From the NCBI GenBank assembly GCA_026120035.1, contig JALRME010000055.1, forward strand, positions 1-64,000: DNA of 64,000 bases. Reading direction: 5' to 3'. Both the position numbers and the translations under genes were made by a program. Positions 55,096-64,000 of this stretch are shown one piece after another. This DNA is from Coleophoma eucalyptorum (taxonomy: Eukaryota; Ascomycota; Leotiomycetes; Helotiales; Dermateaceae). Under the pieces are notes generated by a model. The model saw nothing but the letters and a program-made list of their open reading frames with translations. It searched no databases and was not told the DNA's origin. Numbering within the stretch: position 1 is the stretch's first letter; every line of letters begins with the position of its first letter.

Positions 55096-56302
55096 GTTGC
55101 TTTTGTGATAAATTATTATTCTTTTAGCTGCTCGGGATACAAACCATAGAGCGAGTTAAAGCTCGATTGTAGTGTATCCACAGGATTGGTGCCATTTTCT
55201 ATATCCCAGACATTGTATCATGATAAGCAGACTCTAACCAGTTCGAAAACTCAACAGCCTGATGGACCCTCAACGACCTGATATTGCCGTAGTAGTTACG
55301 TCACCAATTTGGAGATCTCTGTCTTGAATATGTCATCAATAGAAAGAGGTGGCCCTCTTCAGCCAACCAGTATAATAACACAAGGTACTTGTTGGTTTAA
55401 GGACCGTAGGATCTTGTTTTCCTAGCAAAATGTCAGCATAAGATCATCATGTCAGCACTAGGTTAATCTGCAGTACCCAAGTCCCCTCTATAGTAAAATG
55501 ACTGCAGATAACTAGGTACTGTACTGTACTGATGAATACAGTAGTAGAAGCACGTAACTGATTCGGATCAGGCTCAGGTATGAAATGAATTATTCTAGAT
55601 GAATCCTTAGGTGAGCAGTTATTTCTCGGGGCGACCAGTAATACTCACCTCAAAATGCCGCTCACATAACATGATCTTACATCCGAAGGTGGGATGTAAC
55701 ATGCAGCACACTCCTGTTGATGACCAATTCGAGACCTTCTCTAGTTAGGTGAAGTTCCAACAGCTTAAAGAACTGTCTACAGTTTTCAGAGTTGTGATTG
55801 GGACTGGTCTTTTCATAGAGTATATAGTATACTAAAGGCAGGATTTCAGATAGAAAGGTTTGGTTACTGCATCATGTCATTGTAATGTGAGTCAAAAAGG
55901 GAAAATATTTGCTTTACTTCATGCCCAGCCAAGACCTTTCCATAAAGATCTGGAGGTAATGACTGTCAAGACATCGACAGTCAGCACCGAAAGATTGAAG
56001 CTACCTTTCACAGCAGATTCGGCTCAGAGTACGCGGTCACATATCTATCCGGATGGGAATATCCTGTTGTCATCAACACAATGCTTGCCAGACTAATCTT
56101 GAGATGAAGTGCGCCTCCAAAATTCGTAAAAATATATAGTACAGTACAAGAACTGAGCAGAAGCTTCTTCATCTTGGAAGCCGAAGTGATATGAAGTTTC
56201 ACTACCAACATGGCCGACCTACAGACCTGAAAAGTTCTTCAGACACCCAGTTGTCTCTTGCAGTGATGAATCTGGTGGAGAAAAAGACTTTTTAAGGCAA
56301 AA
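55096..56302. other. gene-poor stretch
   Basis: No supported gene. Small ORFs at 55860 and 56008 overlap on opposite strands without motifs. Confidence 0.35.
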
Positions 56303-57081
56303 ATGTATAACACTAGATCCAGTACGAAACAGGGTATTCTTCAAGGTTAGAATTTTTAAAAATCACCGTATGCGAAATGTAGCTTATTTTTCCCAGGACA
56401 ACCAAACAAAGATTCTTCAACCACCGTGACAGTGGATCTGGAGTCTGTTAACAAAAGTCGATTTAAGATAGCCAAGAGGCAGAGTAAGTAAAGAACCTTT
56501 ATTTGAATAAGTTTAGTGGTAATTTGAGTATAGAATATGACGGGCCAACGAGACGTATTCACAGACGTCGCAAGACCACTTGTGAAGTCTGCAGCATATC
56601 TGGCACCTTAATTGAGTGCAAAACTTGTAAAAGTTCTTGGCACGGCAAATGTGTTCCTGTTGGACTAGTTCCAGACCCAGCTTCATCTACCTCTCACTGG
56701 AGCTGTCCTAAATGCCTTAAGAAAAAGTCCCGGCCACTGAAAAGTTTGTCAAAGGACCTGGTATCCCATTTAGACGGGACTGGCATGAACTGTATTGATC
56801 ATGATAGATGTCGTGGAACGGTTTCCGAACTAGGTGTGGAAAAGTCTCAATCAACTATACAGGTCCTACAAGAAGCATTAAGTGCATATGCCTCTGAGCT
56901 CGAAACCTTGAAAATAGAAGCGCATCACAGGTCTAAAGAACTTGAAGAACTTAAGAAAGAGAGAGGACAGGTGACCGTAGAGTCTAGTACGATAAAAGTA
57001 GAGAGCACTGGGCCTAGGAACAGAATGAACCGTATCATGCAGGCCTTTGGGGAGTCCTTTGTTCATCGTCGGAATGCTTAG
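56303..57081 (+). CDS. PHD-finger protein
   Basis: Three exons: 56303-56333, 56397-56483, 56534-57081. The introns are 63 nt (GTATTC...TCCCAG) and 50 nt (GTAAGT...GTATAG), all in phase, giving 221 residues starting MYNTRSSTKQGQPNKDSSTT. A basic stretch (RRIHRRRKTT) precedes a C4HC3 PHD finger: CEVCSISGTLIECKTC, then SWHGKCV and HWSCPKC. PHD fingers read histone tails, so a chromatin role is likely. Residues about 150-190 form a coiled coil (VLQEALSAYASELETLKIEA). The open frame alone begins at a TTG at 56503; the spliced model supplies a normal ATG and is preferred. Intact. Confidence 0.7.
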
Positions 57082-57571
57082 GATTTGGCAAGCATAATAT
57101 GGGATGTTACGGTAGAATTAATTAATTATACGGACCTTGGGTTATCTAGTATTTTCTTTTGCTACTGTACATGTATTGTTATGGTCCCAAAGAGTATAGC
57201 CTCAGGGTGAAGTGTTAAGAGATTGTCACACCTTATACCTATTGCCTTTATCACATCGCTACCTTCATTCTACAATGAAAAAAAATTACATACAAGACAT
57301 AGCATGCCTGTAATACAAGCAAGTCTATCGTGCAAACTAGATACTTTGATAACTTACTTGATACGTTACATATATTGTCTTACACACGGCCGTCTTGAAT
57401 TATCGACTATGAACAGAATAGTGTCCTGCTGTATTTTGGCTATCGAGAATATGACACTAAATTGCTGTAGCCTACGTAAACTTCGTAGAGCTGTGCTCTT
57501 CTTTTTGACAGTTCGTGCCATAATGAGGACCATAATACTTCGGTCATGACATCATCTTGCTACGCAATATA
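57082..57571. other. 3' flank, no gene seen
   Basis: A 108-codon plus-strand ORF at 57223-57549 has no motif and an odd composition. Nothing else is supported before the MITE. Confidence 0.3.
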
Positions 57572-58203
57572 ACGTCCGTCCCTATGTGCCGAAAAACCCT
57601 ACGTGCCGAAAAGGCTTCCCAGTTTTGGGGTCTGAAAAATTAACTACGTAAATATATTAAGTTATACTTGGTTTACTTTGTTCCTTAGCTATTTCTCTGC
57701 AAGTATACAGAACTCAATGGGCAAATATCACAATTGTAGTGATTCTGTCGATCGATTTGTCGCTGGCGTTGAAATTCACTTTATCTGTTCCCCCCTGCTC
57801 TAACTTGACTATCGGCATATCGGCGTGGCGATCTCATATAAATCCTACTCGCCACAACACCCATGAAGGCTGATTAATAATCTAGTATGGGGATAATGCT
57901 CTAAAGCTTTGGTAGAACCATTTTTTAAATATCCGAAGTAATGAGAGCTTGATGGTAGAGCTAGAGTGGAGGAGCTCTGTTTTAGCATAAATAAAGACCA
58001 TTTGTAAACCAGCCGCGTAGGCAATGGCATCAATAAAATTATGTTAAAAAAGGTGTTGGGGATGTTCAGGGATAGGTTATAACACAACTTATACACAAGT
58101 ATAGAAGATTTCGATGTGTGTATAGGTTTGGATATATTTAAAATCAAAGTACTAAGGGTTTTTTTTCGGCACAACGGGTTTTTCGCTACGCAGGGATAGA
58201 CGT
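57572..58203. mobile_element. complete 632-bp pogo-type MITE, TIR variant 1
   Basis: TA at 57570-57571 and 58204-58205. The left end is ACGTCCGTCCCTATGTGCCG, AAACCCTACGTGCCGAAAA. The right end, reversed, is ACGTCTATCCCTGCGTAGCG, AAACCCGTTGTGCCGAAAA. It is the full-length reference for the copies at 10509, 26420 and 61850. It has no transposase ORF. The arms differ more from each other than those of the 236-bp copy, so it is older. Confidence 0.85.
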
Positions 58204-59405
58204 TATCAGACCTAATTTTTCAAATAAACGGACGCGATCTGCACTATTTGGCTTTCAATCAATATGCTCAATTACGGAATACCTGTCTTTCAAATACTCC
58301 CAATATCTGACGACTGTCCAGTTTATCCTTGGCGGTAGATCTCAAATAGAGCCTGCCTATCTTATGATTTGGTGACTCCCCAAGCCTGTATAGGGGCTTC
58401 AACATCAACGGCCTCTAGCTAAACAATCTAATATTGCCTAACAGCTTGTGCTTAGAAGTTTTTATTGAACTCATTATCAATCTGCTAGTACTTCTGCCCC
58501 ATCAAATTAGTCTTCTATATATATAACTTGTCGACTTGTGAAGCAATGACTCAATTCTAGAGAGCATCCTGAATAAAGGGCGTAATCCTTCTGGCTAGAA
58601 TTTGGCAGTAGCTCTGTATAATAGAGCTTGTCAAGCAAAGTCATCACAATACACTACACTATGCTAGTCTGGTTCAATATCATTAAATTTTCGTTAAATG
58701 ATGATTCTGAATTACTGCAGTCAATTATTCGTGACTTAACACATTACCATCAGGAAGCACTCGTCAAGGAGGGGGTTGGCGGCCTTAGCTAATATCAATA
58801 GTGAATAAGCAAGGCTGTACATGTTTCTTGGATTATCACGTATTGAGGCAGAGGCTGTGTTTGGTGGATTCAATCTTTTTGCCAACTGCAAAGAAGTCAA
58901 CGTAGATACCGTTGCATTGCTGACGTACTATGAAAAGGGCAGCGTTCATGCAACTAGACAACATAATTTTAGATTAGTTTACAGAATCTGATGACAGTTT
59001 GAGTTGTTTATGTGCGCTGAACAGGATCGCAAAACAGTCTGGGAAAGATAATGTAACTAGAAGAGCTCTTCGTCAAATAGTCCCTTTCAATTGTACAGTA
59101 ATCCTTCTCTGCTCTCCTATACTGTACTGTAAATAGTGCTGAAAAATATGCGCCATATCCTTGATAGCTACAGTACATGTAAACAGTCATCCTTCTACGA
59201 ACCTCAATAACGAAGTCATCAACTTATTAATTGATATTGAGGTTAGAGCACTAGACAGCACCCCTGTGATATTTATTCATCCACACAAGCGCTACACTAT
59301 AACGGACTAAAATATGGAAGCTGACAACCTATTATCTGAAACGATACATAAAAGCTCAATGGTTTCTGATTTCAGTCGTAGGTTTTCTACCCATATCAAT
59401 CGATA
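58204..59405. other. gene-poor stretch upstream of the transporter
   Basis: No supported gene. 58680-58790 reads WFNIIKFSLNDDSELLQSII, RDLTHYHQEALVKE, possibly a relic of a protein I cannot name. Confidence 0.3.
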
Positions 59406-61541
59406 ATGGACCTCAGCATGCACTCTCAACAGGGTTTGAAAATTATTGACGCGCACTTCAACAAGAATGTTAGTGGCAATCTAACGCAGCTTCAGGGTAT
59501 CGGAAGTAGGGCAATGACAACGTCTACAATTTCTAGTACAGAGAAAAGCGCCTTGGACACTCGATCTCATGTATCTAGGGGAGACTGGCATTTCTTGGCA
59601 TCCTTTGGATGTTTATCTTTAATTAATCTTATGTGTGCTATAGACGCTACTATCCTCAGCGTAGCATTACCGGTATGTTATACGACAGAAAGTAGAGCGC
59701 TGATTTACTGCTAAGTTGTACCTGTCTAGACAATGGCCGTGAAGCTCAATGGATCAGCCATCGAAGCATTTTGGTAAGACTATTATCAACTAATTTCAGT
59801 TCTTATTAAATTTCTGTTAGGACCGGCACATCATTTCTGCTCACATCAACAGTCTTCCAGCCATCATGGGCATCATTATCTCATATTTTTGGACGCAAGC
59901 CAGTTCTTCTGCTTGGACTAAGTCTATTCACACTTGGAGCTATAATTGCTGCTTCGGCAAATAATTTCACCATCCTCCTTGTTGGTCGTTCCATCCAAGG
60001 CGTTGGTGGTGGAGGAATTTCTGCATTAACTTACGTTATTGTCACAGATATGGTCACTTTAAGGGATAGAGGAAAGTGGTTCTCACTCATAAGCCTGCAG
60101 TGGGCAATTGGATCCGTCACTGGCCCTGTCATTGGTGGTGTCTTTACGGAGAGATCTACGTGGCGCTGGATATTCTGGCTTGTATGTGAATATGTCAATC
60201 CTTCAACCAAAAGCAGAAGTAGAGCTAGAGCTAGGGGTATAAGCTAACAAAGAGCAGAACATTCCTTTTTGCGTTGTTTCATTCATTACTATTCCTATTT
60301 CTCTCAAGCTAAATCGTAAGGATGGTTTGGTTATCGAGAAGTTGAAGGCTATTGATTGGATAGGAACCGTTTTATTTGTATCCTCAATTACCGGATTCTT
60401 GATCCCATTAACGTGGGGTATAGGTAACCATTTTGTGATAATGGAATAACTGCTAACCTGTATAGGTGGTGTAATGTACGACTGGAAAAGCTGGCGAACT
60501 CTATTCCCCTTGATAATTAGTTTTATCGGCATGATTGTCTTTGTAAGTATTAGTTTCTAGGCATTAAGGTTGGTACTAATTACCATTAGCTACTATACTC
60601 GAAGTACTTTGCTTTAGAATCTCTTATGAAAGGTAGCATATTTGAGACGTCGACAGCAAAAGTCGGATATTTTGGTACCTTTATTCACGGAGTTATTGTC
60701 TGGTCTCTGCTATATTATATGCCACTATATTACGAGGTAGCCAAAGGCTTTGGCCCCATTGAATCAGGAATTGCAATTTTCCCATTTACTTTCACGACTG
60801 CTCCTGCTGCCATTGTTGTTGGGTTCGTTATAACCAAGACCGGAAAATACAGGCCATCTATTGTACGTGCTCTACTATTTCACCAACCCATTCACCCCAT
60901 TGATACTAAACCTGGTGAATGACTAACCTTCGCGATTGAAATAGTGGGTGGGTTGGATTTTAACTACAGTTGGTATGGGTCTTCTTATAATCCTTAGAGA
61001 AGATACAACCACGCTTCAATGGATATCTCTTTCTCTTACAGCAGGCCTAGGAACCGGAATCCTCTATTCTGCCCAGTCATTTGCTGTCCAAGCTGCTGCA
61101 TCAAATGCGGACCTTCCGTTCGCTGCAGCAATGTATAGCTTCTTACGTTCACTAGGTCAGACTTTTGGTGTGGCATGCGGGGGTGCCATTTTTCAAAATG
61201 CCTTCAAACACAAATTGTCCCTTAACCCCATATTAAGCGTTAACTCAAGCCAATGGACCAGAGATGCAAGCGCGATAGTACAGATTGTGAAGTCTTTGCC
61301 AGATAGCAACGAACTCAAGGGCGAGATCGTGGCTGCCTACGTGGATTCATTGAGGATAATTTGGATTGTTATGTGTGTGCTTGCTTCGGTGGCTTTCTCA
61401 TTGAATTTGGTATTTGTTAAAGACTTTTCTCTTGATAGAGAGCTTGAAACTGAGCAGGGCTTTAGATATGAGGCAAGAACACCTACTATTTCAGGTAGGA
61501 CTCGTTTATCATTAGCCTTACAAAAGTATGAAGAATCGTAA
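59406..61541 (+). CDS. MFS drug/H+ antiporter, DHA2 type
   Basis: Seven exons (59406-59672, 59730-59773, 59821-60181, 60258-60423, 60466-60542, 60590-60862, 60945-61541) with introns of 42-82 nt, all in phase, give 594 residues. A cytoplasmic N-terminus of about 60 residues precedes helix 1 (FGCLSLINLMCAIDATILSV). Motifs of the 14-helix DHA2 family follow: ALP-TMAVKLNGSAIEAFWTG, FGRKPVLLLG (motif A), GRSIQGVGGGGI (motif B), AIGSVTGPVIGGVF (motif C), LTWGIGGVMYDW, KGFGPIESGIAIFPF and ALQTFGVACGG-like SLGQTFGVACGGAIF. It should export toxic compounds or metabolites by proton antiport at the plasma membrane. No broken exon was seen. No biosynthetic enzyme is adjacent, so a role in general efflux is as likely as in a pathway. 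Confidence 0.9.
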
Positions 61542-61849
61542 AATAGAGCAAGAGAAAAATATATATATATATTTATGCGATATGAGAGCTCCAATGTCCT
61601 TCATGTAGACTTTATCTCTATACGTGATTTAAGAAGAACATTGAAAGCGTCGTACGATAATAAGCTGCTTGAACCTTTGGTTTTGCAAGATTGTATTTTA
61701 CGGGTTCTCTAAGCAGCGTGCCGAGGCATTGCAAGGGCGGAACCGATTGATATACGCTGGTAAACTTGGAGAATATTTGGAGAAATTTTTGCAGGCTCTG
61801 CTGTTTTGATAACATCAACAATAAAGTTGAAACTATTGAATATATAACG

Positions 61850-62666
61850 TCCATCCCTGCGTAGCGAAAAACCCACTACGCCGAAACATTAACCTGGTAC
61901 TTTGACTTTAAATGTTTTAAATCTTGTACACAAATCGAAATCTCCTATTATTATGTATAAGTTGTATTAAGTTATATACTGTAAGGACACAGGTTTGATC
62001 AAAGGCAGGATAGAGGTGTTTGGGAGCACAATAACCTTATATTGACTGAATCCTATAGGTCTCGTACGAAGGACACAAAAAAGATAAAGAGAAAACAGAA
62101 GAAAGAAACCAGTTCCAGTGACATGTCCCCTTTATATGCTTCCTGGGTCCGAAACCACTCCGACTCTGGTCATACTCGCTTATGCTGGTCATAGGGTCGC
62201 GTGACTTGATACTGGATAATTCAACTAAGTAGGGCAGGTTCTTACAGTTGTAGCTTTTGACGCTCTCAATAGAATAATCGACAGTATGGCCAAACTTTAA
62301 TATTTTCTAACTACAAGTCAAGCCCTTATAGAGATATAGCTAAAGAACAATAGCAAACAGATTCTAGCTTTATATGTTTCTATGGTGAAAATTTGAGACC
62401 TCGAACTATTAATTTTTTCGGCACACCGGTTTTTTCGGCACGCAGGGATGGACATTATTTGTAAACTAGCTGTGTAGGCGACGACATTGATAAAATTAGG
62501 TTAAAAAAGGTGTTGGGGATGTTTAGGGATAGGTATATAACACAACTTATACACAGTTATAGAAGATTTCGATGTGTGTACAGGTTTTGAAATTGTTAAA
62601 GTCAAAGTAACTTACTAAGGTTTTTTTTCGGCACAGTGGGTTTTTCGCTACGCAGGGATAGACGTT
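61850..62666. mobile_element. composite pogo-type MITE with about 130-bp inverted arms
   Basis: TA-flanked ends: left ACGTCCATCCCTGCGTAGCG, right (reversed) ACGTCTATCCCTGCGTAGCG. The arms stay homologous for about 130 bp, through TACTTTGACTTTAAATG and ATACACAAATCGAAATC-type blocks. The interior holds an LTR-like unit (61980-62246) and, at 62416-62455, another variant 1 terminus (GGCACACCGGTTTTTTCGGC, ACGCAGGGATGGACAT) followed at once by TTTGTAAACTAGCTG. A second MITE is therefore inserted inside the first. Positions 61542-61849 contain only a (TA)n run and no gene. Confidence 0.75.
61980..62246 (+). repeat. LTR-like unit TGTAAG...CTTACA
   Basis: A 267-bp unit bounded by TGTAAGGACACAGG and GGTTCTTACA, 6-bp inverted ends with TG...CA. 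It contains a TTTATATGCTTCC box. It interrupts the left arm of the MITE exactly where similarity to other copies stops. The flanks do not give a clear target duplication, so the LTR reading is tentative; it could be another class of insertion. Confidence 0.4.
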
Positions 62667-63023
62667 ACACTCACTGATAAGGCATGGTTGTTTTTAGCGG
62701 CATAGGTACAATTCAAATTTCATGTTTCATGATAGAACTCTATTCATCAAGAAAATTCGGGGCTACGACTGAAGCTTTGCAAAGGTGAACTAATAAAAGT
62801 TAGGTGTTCTGCAGTGGATCAAGACAGCACCAAAAGGATTAATTCGAGGTTGACGGTCCTTAATCACGCATATCAATCACCAAATTTGCTTTTCCTCTCC
62901 TCCGGCATACCCTGAACTGTATGCCATCGAGGTTTCAAAGCGTGCGTTACCGAATATAGAATAAGTGTGGTAAAAGGTCAGGAATAGCGTCACGACGCAT
63001 GAATTTCTCGCGGAGTAAGTCCT

Positions 63024-63852
63024 CTATTTACGTTCGCCACAGCAGCAACAAAGACCCCTAAAAAGCCATAGGAAACTTGATACCAATGCCGATAGAAAAG
63101 CGCTCCAAGTCAGGGCAAACATATTCAAACCTAGAGTTGCATCTACGCCATACGATCGAAGAACTGTATCGAAAGCTCCAACTACGCTACTGTATACAAC
63201 AGTGGCCATGATTGAAGCTGTGAGTAAGCCGACCGTAGATATAGATGTAATGATAAGTGGCAGAATTGAGCCCACTAAAGAAAACACCGCGCAAAATCCG
63301 AGAATTGTAGATGCTGCTGTGGCGAAGATTGCAATTAAATATAACCTTACCATAACTTTGGACGCTGAGTGATAGATTTTTAAAACGTTATTAAGGGCTT
63401 TAGGGAGTCCGTCAGCAAATATTGTATTATTTAGATGCCAGACGTGAACTGGGTCAAACCAAAATTCTTTCGTAGGGGTACTGCAGCTGGTATTTGAAGA
63501 TGAAGTCCCATCTTTATCAGCACAATAGGACCATAGAGCAATCGTGTACGAATCCGCAATACCTAAAGAAGATGCCGAAACATTAAGGCTCTTGGAAGCT
63601 CCAAGAGCAGAGGATATTCCACCAAGGAGAGGAACATTGGCCAAGGGAGGATGAATAGACAAATTAGAAGTATCTGCCTACGGTGAAATCCTCAGCATCG
63701 GCTCTTGTAAATCAGTTTTCCAAATATACCTTCATGAAGTATATATTACTCAAGTGAGAATAGATACCTCCTAGACATACCGATGTGATACATGCAAGAG
63801 ATACAATATTAAATCCTAATGGCAGCCACGCGGTTATACTCAATTTGCCCAT
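63024..63852 (-). CDS. SUR7/PalI-family membrane protein
   Basis: Exon 1 is 63730-63852 and exon 2 is 63024-63677. The 52-nt intron (GTATAT...CCGTAG) joins SNIYFMK to ADTSNLS, and the product is 258 residues. Helix 1 is WLPLGFNIVSLACITSVCLG. The extracellular loop has IALWSYC ... Cys, the claudin-like W-x2-C pattern of SUR7/PalI proteins. Three more helices follow (LYLIAIFATAASTILGFCAV, LPLIITSISTVGLLTASIMA, FALTWSAFLSALVSSFLWLF), then a Cys-rich end CCCCGERK that may be palmitoylated. Family members act in eisosomes/cortical patches or pH sensing. The first GTATGT within exon 1 is a less likely donor, because using it would remove the conserved SNIYFMK. Confidence 0.88.
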
Positions 63853-64000
63853 GGTATGTCTCGTCAATTTAAGATAAGGAATTTGCAGTACTTTTGATAT
63901 ACAGAATCCTTAGAATCCTTAGGGCCTATTACTATATATATATACCTGAAGAACGCCTTCTCCAACCAACCGCTTTATCTAGATTAGCTCAAAATAGCAA
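63853..64000. other. upstream flank, no gene seen
   Basis: AT-rich with TATATATATATA near 63936, possibly the promoter of the SUR7-like gene. Confidence 0.3.

Noticed and set aside
56503..57081. PHD gene beginning at a TTG inside an intron
   Set aside because: A three-exon model with an ATG at 56303 and matching phases explains the 5' end better.

Overview
This window is nuclear DNA of a filamentous ascomycete (Pezizomycotina, probably Leotiomycetes). It has short introns of about 35-80 nt with GTAWGT-type donors and CTRAC-type branch sites. It carries HET-domain genes, secreted cupredoxin, ferritin-like and DUF3455 families, a manganese-type lipoxygenase and Tc1/pogo DNA transposons. Placement below subphylum is inference. 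There is no rRNA, tRNA or CRISPR array that I can see. The DNA is visibly AT-rich, with long gene-poor stretches full of short degenerate transposon pieces.

Left part (1-14 kb): a hotdog-fold thioesterase (733-1344) lies among solo LTRs, a decayed pogo/Fot1 transposase with its TIR (2040-2492), an ankyrin-protein pseudogene (2803-4558), a relic of a fungal esterase/STAND protein, an old-yellow-enzyme pseudogene fused to a copied 3' end of a lipoxygenase gene (6352-7245), a small membrane-protein gene (8453-8898), an unknown protein (11213-11818) and a BTB/tandem-repeat pseudogene (13005-13720).

Middle (14-32 kb): an apparently intact secreted lipoxygenase (14927-16838), an unknown gene (18627-19814), a HET-domain gene facing a broken HET gene, an intact autonomous Tc1-like transposon (23872-25219), then a divergent pair of secreted-protein genes (cupredoxin 27231-28184, ferritin-like 28575-29567) sharing a 390-bp upstream region, and a small coiled-coil gene.

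Right part (32-64 kb): a GPI-type Ser/Thr-rich secreted protein (34718-35246), a two-exon small gene (36836-37262), a coiled-coil protein, an RGG-rich protein (42641-43390), a DUF3455 secreted protein (45164-46088), a MYND-finger pseudogene with an internal inversion (46499-47695), a secreted LPMO-like candidate starting with His after its signal peptide (48656-49546), an acidic protein, a 36-residue Cys-rich ORF, a PHD-finger gene (56303-57081), a seven-exon DHA2-type MFS transporter (59406-61541) and a SUR7/PalI-type membrane protein (63024-63852).

The repeats fall into three groups. Group A is solo LTRs TGTCGG...CCGACA. Group B is solo LTRs TGTTGG...CCAACA with variable internal subrepeats. 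Group C is a TA-flanked pogo/Fot1-like MITE superfamily with ACGTCCGTCCCTGCGT-type termini in two TIR variants (variant 1 continues GCGAAAAACCC, variant 2 continues GCGAGACGCACCC). A second MITE family has termini ACGTACGTTATAAGCGAGTG. Nesting, shared junctions, frameshifts and C-to-T stop codons show extensive transposon activity, ectopic recombination and gene decay. I found no coherent biosynthetic or defence cluster. The genes seem to function independently, with a recurring theme of secreted or surface proteins.
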